This document shows, one piece after another, positions 7,499 to 14,079 of a stretch of 14,108 bases of DNA. The notes under the pieces were generated by a model that made no database searches, was not told the origin of the DNA, and was given only the letters and a program-made list of their open reading frames with translations. Source of the stretch: JABEVB01 sp049965775. Its GTDB lineage: Bacteria; Planctomycetota; Phycisphaerae; WQYP01. Position 1 is the stretch's first letter. Each line of letters opens with the position of its first letter. The stretch covers positions 1 to 14,108 of the forward strand of contig JBMFVX010000077.1 in the NCBI GenBank assembly GCA_049965775.1, read 5' to 3'. The translations under genes were made by a program, and so were the position numbers.

Positions 7499-8201
7499 CT
7501 ATCCATAACTATTGAATGATAACAGAAAACGGGCTGATCAATTATCCGGCAGCCCTTCTCTCCGGGCGAGTCACAATACTTTCCTTGATTCATAGCATAG
7601 TTTTAATTTGTCTATCCTGCACGTGGCCAATATTTGACGCAAAACTGGGCGTCGCCTTACGATGAGCCATGCGGCCAGTGCAACGCGTTCCGCTTCGGCC
7701 AGCGACAACGCTGCCGGGATGCCCCCCCGTTGCGCCGCAGCACCGCGCGAGAACCAATAATTATGCCCACCAGGTATAGTACGAACAAAGCACTGCAATA
7801 CTCTCCCCACGACGTAGAGCTTTTTACGACTGCATACTAATATATGCCCGTGATGCTCTGTCGCTTCCCCAGGCATAACCGATGGCGTAAGCAACTCGCG
7901 CGGCAGGCAAGGATGTCCACATTCCAAGCTTGCTGACTTGCTTGCTTGCCGATCTGAATCTGGACGCCCCAGAGTGTGCCTGCCTCTTTGGCCACGGCAT
8001 ACCGGAAAACTCAGGCCCTTATCGAGGCCGCTATCCCGTGACATTCCTGTGACAGCCAGATAGCAACGCACAGTTGGCAATCTGCTTTGCGCAAGCCCCT
8101 GAACCACAGCCACGCAGGCTGCGCAGATAAAGTTAGCTTTTTTATTTTTGGCAACTATGCCCCGGCGCAGCCTCACCACTTTGTTATAGCTTGACCGGTT
8201 G
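7499..8201. other. About 700-bp gap without a recognised gene
   Basis: On the minus strand one frame stays open from 8275 to 7571 (234 codons from a GTG inside the neighbouring membrane gene). Its product is rich in Arg, Cys and Ser, shows no family I recognise, has no ribosome binding site at its GTG, and looks like translated intergenic DNA. A CTTG-rich stretch (7929-7950) and GGCAAG/CTTGCC inverted repeat lie inside, as does a GTGAC pair 11 bp apart (8038-8053). A plus-strand T-rich run (8140-8152) has no proper stem before it. Confidence 0.4.
7525..7555 (-). terminator. Weak terminator or attenuator-like hairpin before cysteine synthase
   Basis: On the minus strand GGGCTG (7555-7550) pairs with CAGCCC (7536-7531) across a 13-nt loop and is followed by GTTTTC. 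It lies about 55 nt before the gene. It could end an upstream minus-strand transcript or act in a leader. The stem is short and the T-run poor. Confidence 0.25.
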
Positions 8202-8555
8202 CTATTGCAGCGGAAATTCCTGTACCGGTGCCGGGAACTGTTCTGGAAGATCGCGTACTTCCACAACAAAACCACCCGTCCATTTGGCCACCAGATTGTA
8301 AACAGCCGCTCCTAATAACCCGGTTAAAAATCCGATTATTGCATAAATAAGCGGTACAAAAAGGATAAATACCCCGGTAAAGATCACGGGAACCGCAGCC
8401 TGGCCGCTGGCTCCCGGATGGTTGGGCCCCGCCAAGGTTGCCAGAGATGCAATTAAAAACATGGGCACCGCAAAAATAATACCCAAGATACCCTGGAGGA
8501 TTGCTACAACTACGCCCGCCCGTAATGGTGCTATACGACGAAGTTCCTTCTTCAT
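8202..8555 (-). CDS. Small membrane protein with YNLVAKWTGG motif (DUF3566-like)
   Basis: 117 residues, predicted inner-membrane protein with a short basic N-terminus (MKKELRR) and two hydrophobic segments, roughly 13-40 and 53-84. The second runs into GLLGAAVYNLVAKWTGGFVVEV (79-100). This block resembles a widespread small two-helix family of unknown function, which I recall as similar to DUF3566. A proline-rich tail (RDLPEQFPAPVQEFPLQ) follows. The start is decided by AAAGGAG (8563-8569) 7 nt upstream. It is transcribed divergently from the DUF2339 gene, so the two may share a control region. No biochemical role is known to me. Confidence 0.8.
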   Translation of the reverse strand: MKKELRRIAPLRAGVVVAILQGILGIIFAVPMFLIASLATLAGPNHPGASGQAAVPVIFTGVFILFVPLIYAIIGFLTGLLGAAVYNLVAKWTGGFVVEVRDLPEQFPAPVQEFPLQ

Positions 8556-8562
8556 GATACCG

Positions 8563-8569
8563 CTCCTTT
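8563..8569 (-). promoter_or_regulatory. Strong ribosome binding site of the small membrane gene
   Basis: AAAGGAG on the minus strand, 7 nt before the ATG at 8555. It is the best Shine-Dalgarno match in the window and fixes the start. Confidence 0.8.
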
Positions 8570-8730
8570 AAAACGGCCCGTAAACTTCAATGCGTTGTTT
8601 GCTACGGCGCAGCCAAAGTGCTGGACGCCACCAAAAGGTACGCTTTCCCCCGCCTGAAAATACTACATCGAAGCCAAGGCATATGCAATCTCTACTTTCT
8701 CCATCCACGCTTCGCGCAGTCCCGCGTTGT

Positions 8731-8759
8731 CTGCTTTATTGCTTAGGTGGCGATATAAT
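8731..8759 (+). promoter_or_regulatory. Promoter candidate for the DUF2339 gene
   Basis: A perfect TATAAT (8754-8759) lies 57 bp before the ATG. The box 17 bp upstream is CTGCTT (8731-8736), a weak -35. No extended -10 TG is present. The position in the divergent intergenic region fits initiation near 8766. Confidence 0.5.
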
Positions 8760-8816
8760 CTTTCGCAGTCGCTCATACTTAGTGTTGTTTCGTCCGGCAT
8801 GTTAGGGAACATCACA

Positions 8817-11609
8817 ATGGACTTCATTGACTTCCTTGGAACCTGCTTGGTTGTGCTGCTGGTGGCGGAGGTTATTCTGGTGCCATGCTTGCTCGTCGCC
8901 GTTATTAGATTGTCCAGCAGCAATCGCCGGCTTGTGGCTCGTTTACAAGCCATGCAGGGCCAAATTGATCAAGTACGCCTAGCTCAGGCGGTTGTCGCCG
9001 ACAGCAAGCCCGAAGCACAAGCCGCCCCAACCGTTGCGGCACCAACTCCACCACGCCCGGCCAACAGCCCTGCGTCTGCGGCTGCCTCACCCAAGGCGCC
9101 GTTTTACATCCGGCCGCCACAAAAGCCTGCGGTCGAACCGGCAGCAAGCTCGGTAGCGCAAAGCACTCGCGACCGCCCCTCTGTACCTGCGGATAATCTC
9201 ACAGGCTATCCACAACACCCGGCCACATATCCGGGCGACAAGTCATCGGCATTTGCCGCGCGGGCTGCTATCGCCATTGGCGCTATTGCACTGGCACTGG
9301 GCGGCATTTTTCTGCTGAAGTACACCTTTGACAGCGGCATATTAAGCCCACCCGTGCGTGTCATTCTCGGCTGCCTGTTTGGCGTCGGCCTTCTGGCAGC
9401 AGGCATGTTGGTACGGCGCTCATCAAACTTCACCGGCCAAGGCTTGTTGGCGGCAGGCGTCAGTGTGGTGTACGCCGCCGTGGTAGCGGCCGCAAGTCTT
9501 TATCATCTTATAAACTCTACCGTAGCGTTTGTACTATTAGCCCTCTGGACGGCACTGGCCGTTGGGTTGTCGCTGGAAGTCGGCATGCTGGTGGCCGTGT
9601 TGGGGATTTTAGGCGGCTTTTTTATGCCGCTGCTTTTGACCACATCGCATCCCCATGCAAGCGGATTATTCCTTTACTTATTGTTGCTGCAAGTTGGCCT
9701 GTTGCTCGCTGGCTGGCGCAAGCGATGGTTTTTGGTAAGCGTATTAACTGGCTTGGCAGCGTTTTTTTGGGTCGTGCTTTGGCTGCTATGCTTCAAGCCT
9801 CAAGGGACTGACGCCGTTGTGTTGGGCCTTTTTATTTTGGCAACCGCCGTGTCGCTGTTGATAGCAGCCTTGGCCGGCCAACAGACAGATTCACCGGATG
9901 GCGCTGATGGCTTTGGCGTTTTTAGCGATGGCTGGCATGCTTTGGCCTTGATGGGCGGTGTATTAAGCTTTCTTGCCTCCGGCTGGCTGCTAAAGGAAGA
10001 GGGGTTTAGCAACTTGCAATGGTCGTTTATTGCGCTGCTGACGGCCGGTGCTATGCTGGTGGCACGTCTACGCAACAATATGCATGCCCTGGCCTGGCTC
10101 GCTCTAGGTTTGAGTATTACGATGCTGAGCCTGTGGACATGGCAATTGGTCGGGCCTCCCGTGCACTGGACCGATGGACTCCTTTTGCCGAAATGGGGTA
10201 ATGGGCTTGGCATTGAAGTCGCGGTCGGCGTTCGCCTGCACCAGTTACATATCTGGCTTGAAATTTTTGGCGGTCTGTTTGGCCTTGGTGGCTACGCATG
10301 CATGTGGCGGGCACCGCGGGCTAATTTGTGGGCGTGGTTTTCGGTGATTGGTGCGGCAGCGACCTTGCTTATTGGGTTGTGGAGCCATGGCTTTGAGCCG
10401 CGAAACACCTGGGCACTCGTGGCTGCGGGCATTGCCGCGGTATACGGCTTAAGCGCTTGGACGGTCGGAAGCTACATGCAGGTTAAGGGCAGTGCCCCCT
10501 TGCGGGCTTTGCTGGTGGGCGCGGCGGGGTTTGTGGCCCTCGCTATCGTACTCTGGCTGAATAACGCCACATGCACACTGACTTTAGCGGTAGAGGTGCC
10601 TCTGCTGGTTTTGCTTTGGCGGTGGCTCGGCGGAATGGAACTTGCGGTTGCTACTATTGCCCTGACGCTGGTTGTGCTGGTGCGCCTATGTGCTAACCCG
10701 GCGATATTCTCCTACCCGATTAATCCATCACCCTGGTACAACTGGATCGTCGGCGGTTATACCGGCACGGCATGCCTGCTGGCCCTCGCCCGCCTTATTG
10801 CCGGCGAACCTGAGGATGACGTTTCATCGTTAAGTTACCTTTTGGAATTTGCCGCGATTGCAGTGGCGCTCGTCGGCGGCATGCTGGTGCTGCGCCATGC
10901 CTTTCATCCAATAAGATGGAGCCATACCTTCGGCAGCCTGCTGGAGCGGGGGCTTTATCCCGTTTGGCTGTTGGCAGCAGCACTGGGCCTGAAACTATCG
11001 GCCCATCGCGAAACTGCGGTTCTGCGTGCCTCAATGGCAAATGCATTGGGATCGTTGGGCATGTGGCTAGCGGTCATTGCAACCGGCGCGTTCTTTAACC
11101 CGATGTTCGACCACCTTGCTGTGCAAGGACTATTGGGGCTTGGAACGCTTCTGCCCGTGTATGGGCTGCCAACCATACTGGGCGCTATTCTGGCATACTT
11201 AATGTACCGCAGGGATGAACGACGCGCCGCAAAGGCCATGGCAGCCGGAGCGGTCATTTGTCTTTTTATTATGACGAATCTAATTGTACGATCAGCTTTT
11301 CATGGCAGCACGCTCTATGCGGGCGCGACGAGCCAACACGAACTATACGCCTATTCAGTGCTTTGGATTGTGCTTGGCATTGGATTGGCGCTGCTTGCAG
11401 CGTTTGTACATGGGACGGTACTGCAGTACGCATCGCTCGTGATATTGCTGCTGGCAGTTGCCAAGGTATTTTTAATAGATACTGCACACCTCCAAAGCCT
11501 GCTGCGGGTGTTGTCGCTGGTGGGTTTGGGACTTAGCCTTATCGCAATCGGCTATGTGTACCAGCGTTTTGTGTTCGCGCCACGCCCGGCATCGTCCAAA
11601 CAAGAGTAA
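8817..11609 (+). CDS. DUF2339 polytopic membrane protein
   Basis: 930 residues; a large inner-membrane protein of unknown function. An N-terminal helix (about 8-30) is followed by a short charged, possibly coiled segment (34-56) and an Ala/Pro-rich linker (57-143). The DUF2339 core then begins with FAARAAIAIGAIALALGG and FLLKYTFDSG (165-174), the family's FLKYAFDNG-like motif. GLLAAGVSVVYAAVVAAASLYHL and GILGGFFMPLLL are also characteristic. Successive hydrophobic segments, likely more than twenty, continue to the C-terminal RVLSLVGLGLSLIAIGYVYQ block typical of the family. I chose ATG 8817 over the upstream in-frame ATG at 8727. The longer form would start upstream of the TATAAT box, while 8817 has AGGGA (8804-8808) 8 nt before it and gives the usual membrane-anchor N-terminus. 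The gene appears monocistronic. Family identity is confident; role unknown. Confidence 0.93.
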   Translation: MDFIDFLGTCLVVLLVAEVILVPCLLVAVIRLSSSNRRLVARLQAMQGQIDQVRLAQAVVADSKPEAQAAPTVAAPTPPRPANSPASAAASPKAPFYIRPPQKPAVEPAASSVAQSTRDRPSVPADNLTGYPQHPATYPGDKSSAFAARAAIAIGAIALALGGIFLLKYTFDSGILSPPVRVILGCLFGVGLLAAGMLVRRSSNFTGQGLLAAGVSVVYAAVVAAASLYHLINSTVAFVLLALWTALAVGLSLEVGMLVAVLGILGGFFMPLLLTTSHPHASGLFLYLLLLQVGLLLAGWRKRWFLVSVLTGLAAFFWVVLWLLCFKPQGTDAVVLGLFILATAVSLLIAALAGQQTDSPDGADGFGVFSDGWHALALMGGVLSFLASGWLLKEEGFSNLQWSFIALLTAGAMLVARLRNNMHALAWLALGLSITMLSLWTWQLVGPPVHWTDGLLLPKWGNGLGIEVAVGVRLHQLHIWLEIFGGLFGLGGYACMWRAPRANLWAWFSVIGAAATLLIGLWSHGFEPRNTWALVAAGIAAVYGLSAWTVGSYMQVKGSAPLRALLVGAAGFVALAIVLWLNNATCTLTLAVEVPLLVLLWRWLGGMELAVATIALTLVVLVRLCANPAIFSYPINPSPWYNWIVGGYTGTACLLALARLIAGEPEDDVSSLSYLLEFAAIAVALVGGMLVLRHAFHPIRWSHTFGSLLERGLYPVWLLAAALGLKLSAHRETAVLRASMANALGSLGMWLAVIATGAFFNPMFDHLAVQGLLGLGTLLPVYGLPTILGAILAYLMYRRDERRAAKAMAAGAVICLFIMTNLIVRSAFHGSTLYAGATSQHELYAYSVLWIVLGIGLALLAAFVHGTVLQYASLVILLLAVAKVFLIDTAHLQSLLRVLSLVGLGLSLIAIGYVYQRFVFAPRPASSKQE

Positions 11610-11899
11610 AGTAGCGCAGCAACGCAAACCGGCGATCTTTTGGTGTGCTGGTTCAGCCAGAATCCGACAATACTTACCGGCGCATACAGTACGGTTCGGT
11701 TCGGCCGGTTGCACACTTGTACTCGCTTAAGAGATTCGCGGCATCGCATGCTTGGCAAGGCAAAAATCATGTCCTGTCGCTACAAGCCGTGCGTATTTAC
11801 ATCGTTCATTTTGGTTCCACCAGGTGTCCGAACCGTAAGCGCCTCAGTAGAGATATCAAGCATAGGATTCTCCATTTCCGACTGAAGCAACACAGTTTC

Positions 11900-11908
11900 T
11901 GCTATACT
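11900..11908 (+). promoter_or_regulatory. Extended -10 promoter for the DUF151 gene
   Basis: TGCTATACT gives an extended -10 (TGn plus TATACT at 11903-11908). The -35 region about 17 bp upstream (GACTGA) is weak, as is usual for extended -10 promoters. It lies 106 bp before the ATG at 12015, implying a leader of roughly 100 nt. Confidence 0.5.
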
Positions 11909-12003
11909 AAAGCGTCAAAGGGTGCAGCCTGTCTGCTGGGTGAGGTGGTTCAGGCGATGGCCCGGCGACGGCTTGCGAGCCAAAGAGCTGTCGTGGTTTA
12001 CGC

Positions 12004-12007
12004 GGAG
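12004..12007 (+). promoter_or_regulatory. Ribosome binding site deciding the DUF151 start
   Basis: GGAG with a 7-nt spacer to the ATG at 12015. It excludes an upstream in-frame ATG at 11922, which would add 31 residues unlike the family. Confidence 0.7.
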
Positions 12008-12014
12008 TATTGCC

Positions 12015-12422
12015 ATGGCCGTGCAGATGGAACTTAAGCGCATTCTCATTTCCGACCTGTCGGACCAGCAATTTATTTTTCTCAAAGAGGTTGATGGTCA
12101 GCGCACCATGCCCATTGTCATCGGCCCCGCCGAGGCCCGCGCCATAGATAGCCGCCTAAAAGGGGAACCCGTCCCCCGTCCCATGACGCATCAACTGCTG
12201 GCCAATGTTATCGAACGGCTTGGCGCCACACTTGAACGCATCGTTATACATGATCTTAAAGACCATACATTTTTCGCATCGCTGGTGCTGCGCCAAAACG
12301 GCCAAACCATCGAAATAGACAGCCGCCCCAGCGACGCAATCGCCTTGGGTATCGCCAGCAACGTACCGATTTTTGTTGCCGAGCATGTGCTCGATGAAGT
12401 CGCCACCGAAGACGCAGAATAA
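12015..12422 (+). CDS. Bifunctional nuclease family protein (DUF151)
   Basis: 135 residues, close to the family's usual size. DUF151 proteins are small cytoplasmic proteins; members have been described as bifunctional nucleases (DNase and RNase), but the cellular role in most bacteria is unclear. Conserved blocks are visible: VDGQRTMPIVIGPAEARAI (26-44), RPMTHQLL (55-62), IVIHDLKDHTFFASLVL (76-92) and IDSRPSDAIALGIASNVPIF (101-120), with the acidic residues of the RPSDA block in place. The tail is acidic. The gene is preceded by its own promoter and GGAG site, and converges with lgt, whose stop lies 12 bp away with no room for separate terminators. Confidence 0.93.
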   Translation: MAVQMELKRILISDLSDQQFIFLKEVDGQRTMPIVIGPAEARAIDSRLKGEPVPRPMTHQLLANVIERLGATLERIVIHDLKDHTFFASLVLRQNGQTIEIDSRPSDAIALGIASNVPIFVAEHVLDEVATEDAE

Positions 12423-12434
12423 TGACGGTATACC

Positions 12435-13553
12435 TTACTTTTCCTCAGGGCCAGTGCCGGTGCCAGCCCCACGCTCAACCGCTTGCATCGGCGGATTTCG
12501 CGAAGCGGTCGCGGCCGGCACGGTTGCCGGTGCAGGTTGTGGTGCGGGGCGACGCATCATCCATATCCAATATACGAGGCCCAAAATCAGCATGGGAACG
12601 CTGTAAATAATGCCCAGGCTTATCCAGTGACCGAAGATACGTTTCGGCTGATCGCCAACCCTGAACTGCTCACCGATGATGCGCATAATGGGGTAAAACA
12701 CCGCGAAGGCTCCGCTGGCCATCCCGGCCTTGCGCCAGTAACGGCCAATACACCAGCAGATAATAAACAGCAACAAACCTTCAAGCGAGGCCTCGATAAG
12801 CTGCGATGGAATTCGCGGCGGCAGAATATGCCGCAACTGCGCCACCACAAACGGATGGCCATCACGGGCCATGTTGAGCAGCGTCATACGCATGGATTCC
12901 GGTGTGGCCATTTGCGGTGCCAAATTCGGATGTCGCGCCAGCACCTGTTCGGCGAGATGGCTTACGGCACCCGGTTTAATCGTAGGCTCTATCTTCAGTT
13001 GCGGAGGATAAATCAGTTCCGACGGAAACTGCCACGCCCAGGGCGAATGCCATACATGGCCATAAAGCTCGCCGTTAATAAAATTGGCGATGCGGCCAAA
13101 GCCAATGCCTATGGGAGCCACCATGGCCCCGCCATCAATCAGGTTAAGGAAGTTGATCTTGTTGCGCCGTGCGAAAATCCAGGTGGCGACCAGCACGCCG
13201 ATAATGCCGCCATGAGCCGACATGCCTCCATCCTGCAGCGCCAAAAGCTGCCAATACGGAAAGCTGCTCGTAAACTCGGTAAACATGTGCGGCCGATACA
13301 GCACGGCTTCACCTAGCCGTCCGCCGATCACCACGCCAAAAATGGCGACAAAAAGCACAAAGTCCATCAGCTTTTCGAGCGGCAGTTGCAGACGGCCTTC
13401 GCGCACCAATTTGCGCAGCAGCAGGTACCCGACAATAAAACCGGTCAGGTATGCGGTGCCATACCATCTTATGCCGAAGTTTGTATGGCCCCATCGCACA
13501 ATAAAGGGGCTGAATGTTTCAATAAAGTACGCAAGAGGTAATGCCATTGCCAT
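12435..13553 (-). CDS. lgt: Prolipoprotein diacylglyceryl transferase
   Basis: 372 residues. This inner-membrane enzyme transfers diacylglycerol from phosphatidylglycerol to the lipobox cysteine of prolipoproteins, the first step of lipoprotein maturation. Visible: IRWYGTAYLTGFIVGY near the N-terminus; GGRLGEAVLY (77-86); GGMSAHGG with H114 (E. coli H103); and the signature GFGRIANFINGE (151-162) with R154, N157 and E162. FYPIMRIIGEQFR holds Y287, R291 and E295, matching E. coli Y235, R239 and E243. Between the signature and the next motif is a long insertion (about 165-245). The normally RHPSQLYE motif reads RIPSQLIE (247-254), so two conserved positions are isoleucine. A Pro/Ala-rich cytoplasmic-type tail follows the last helix. 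ATG 13553 follows GAAGG closely and lies downstream of the promoter at 13591-13618; ATG 13547 is the alternative. The TTG at 13622 would start upstream of the promoter and is rejected. Confidence 0.95.
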   Translation of the reverse strand: MAMALPLAYFIETFSPFIVRWGHTNFGIRWYGTAYLTGFIVGYLLLRKLVREGRLQLPLEKLMDFVLFVAIFGVVIGGRLGEAVLYRPHMFTEFTSSFPYWQLLALQDGGMSAHGGIIGVLVATWIFARRNKINFLNLIDGGAMVAPIGIGFGRIANFINGELYGHVWHSPWAWQFPSELIYPPQLKIEPTIKPGAVSHLAEQVLARHPNLAPQMATPESMRMTLLNMARDGHPFVVAQLRHILPPRIPSQLIEASLEGLLLFIICWCIGRYWRKAGMASGAFAVFYPIMRIIGEQFRVGDQPKRIFGHWISLGIIYSVPMLILGLVYWIWMMRRPAPQPAPATVPAATASRNPPMQAVERGAGTGTGPEEK

Positions 13554-13590
13554 ATTGCCTTCGCCAGTAAAGCACCGCCAAAGCCGCAAC

Positions 13591-13618
13591 GCTATAGCGC
13601 CGGGCATTGTGCTGTCAA
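13591..13618 (-). promoter_or_regulatory. lgt: lgt promoter candidate
   Basis: On the minus strand a perfect TTGACA (plus 13618-13613) is followed after 16 nt by TATAGC (13596-13591), which matches four of six consensus bases. It would start transcription about 30 nt before the lgt ATG at 13553. It overlaps the end of the decayed four-helix-bundle frame. Confidence 0.5.
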
Positions 13619-13759
13619 CCAAGCGGCAATAGAAACAGACTCACAATTAACTTGGATTAAGAAAAAAACGTTTGGAAATTCAGAAGTCGCAATGAGCATC
13701 TGATCAGCGAACTTAATTGCCTTCTTGTACCCATCACGATTTTCGAACATGAAGGCCAA
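13592..13759 (-). pseudogene. Truncated four-helix-bundle protein gene (23S rRNA intervening-sequence protein family)
   Basis: An open frame of 55 codons starting at TTG 13759 (or ATG 13750) encodes MAFMFENRDGYKKAIKFADQ, then MLIATSEFP and QVNCESVSIAAW. This follows the N-terminal half of small four-helix-bundle proteins: MAF.FE...Y.KAI.FAD, then T..FP, then Q.NRAS.SIAAN.AEG. The match ends at SIAA. The expected N-x-AEG block and the C-terminal two helices are missing; an unrelated tail and TAG stop follow. The FP-to-Q.N region also seems two or so residues short, and consensus positions such as the NRAS arginine are changed. Full members are about 120 residues. AGGGG lies 6 nt before the TTG. 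The family is of unknown general function and occurs in many copies in planctomycete genomes. I judge it a decayed remnant whose end now carries the lgt promoter. Family recognition is by eye. Confidence 0.6.
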
Positions 13760-13808
13760 GGGCGTCCCCTACGTCAATGCGGCTTCAGGCAGTCGGCCCG
13801 TCGCTGCA

Positions 13809-13825
13809 TTTTGCCTGCGGCAAAA
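13809..13825. repeat. Hairpin upstream of the four-helix-bundle remnant
   Basis: TTTTGCC (13809-13815) and GGCAAAA (13819-13825) pair around loop TGC, and CAT/ATG extends the stem through a one-base bulge. Thymines are 5' and adenines 3' on both strands, the opposite of an intrinsic terminator. Confidence 0.6.
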
Positions 13826-13833
13826 ATGGCTCT

Positions 13834-13857
13834 GAACAGGTGAACAGGCGAACAGGT
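13834..13857. repeat. 8-bp tandem repeat, three units
   Basis: Three consecutive units GAACAGGT, GAACAGGC, GAACAGGT, followed by GACC and a further CAGGTGAG. Inverted relatives occur at 13929-13935 (CCTGTTC) and 13941-13948 (TTCACCTG), so the two blocks could pair across about 80 nt. The pattern is an intergenic minisatellite. Confidence 0.7.
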
Positions 13858-13955
13858 GACCGCAGGTGAGGGTTTCCACCTAGGCCGAAGCCAGCATTTT
13901 GTTCCAGCCTTATTGGCTCTCCTGATCTCCTGTTCAACCATTCACCTGCTCTATT

Positions 13956-13975
13956 TTTTCGCCCGTCGGCGAAAA
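13956..13975. repeat. Perfect 8-bp hairpin
   Basis: TTTTCGCC (13956-13963) and GGCGAAAA (13968-13975) form an exact stem with loop CGTC. It shares its T-first, A-last layout with the hairpin at 13809-13825, so it is not a terminator. It may be a structural element of the same intergenic module. Confidence 0.65.
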
Positions 13976-14030
13976 TCGCTCACGCCTTCCGATTTTCCAA
14001 CCCATTGATCAAGCCGGAGAGCATTTTGGA

Positions 14031-14079
14031 TATGTCTTGCTTCAGTCGGAATTGGACAAGGGGGCTTTTGGCGTTAAGG
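14031..14079. repeat. Dispersed repeat, copy 2
   Basis: This aligns with 3105-3152 in the same orientation, with about 82% identity over the first 38 bases. On the minus strand both copies can be read as P-(F/L)-V-(R/Q)-FRLKQD, and three of the base differences in that reading are synonymous third positions. In copy 2 this minus frame continues to a TGA near 13986. No start, family or function can be assigned. Confidence 0.55.

Larger units (their letters stand above)
11610..12014 (+). other. 405-bp gap with the DUF151 promoter and leader
   Basis: No gene is supported. After the DUF2339 stop there is no strong terminator; CTGG/CCAG around TTCAG (about 11648-11660) is weak. TACGGTTCGG (11690-11699) and CCGAACCGTA (11828-11837) form an exact 10-bp inverted repeat with 128 bp between them, of unknown meaning. 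The promoter of the next gene is at 11900-11908, followed by a leader of about 100 nt. Confidence 0.4.

Noticed and set aside
8727..8816. 30-residue N-terminal extension of the DUF2339 protein
   Set aside because: The extension would begin upstream of the TATAAT box, and the ATG at 8817 has a better ribosome binding site and family-like N-terminus.
11690..11837. 10-bp inverted repeat as ends of a small mobile element
   Set aside because: No target duplication or further terminal similarity, and such a match is not very unlikely by chance.
11645..12037. 130-codon plus-strand frame between the DUF2339 and DUF151 genes
   Set aside because: It spans the DUF151 promoter and overlaps its start out of frame; no recognisable motifs.
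12483..13316. 277-codon plus-strand frame opposite lgt
   Set aside because: It lies entirely antisense to a well-conserved lgt and its product is His/Arg-rich without motifs; it is a shadow.
13554..13622. 23-residue N-terminal extension of Lgt from a TTG
   Set aside because: It would overlap the TTGACA/TATAGC promoter and the decayed four-helix-bundle frame, and it does not resemble the family.
13809..13975. Intrinsic terminators at the two hairpins
   Set aside because: Thymines precede and adenines follow the stems on both strands, the reverse of what an intrinsic terminator needs.
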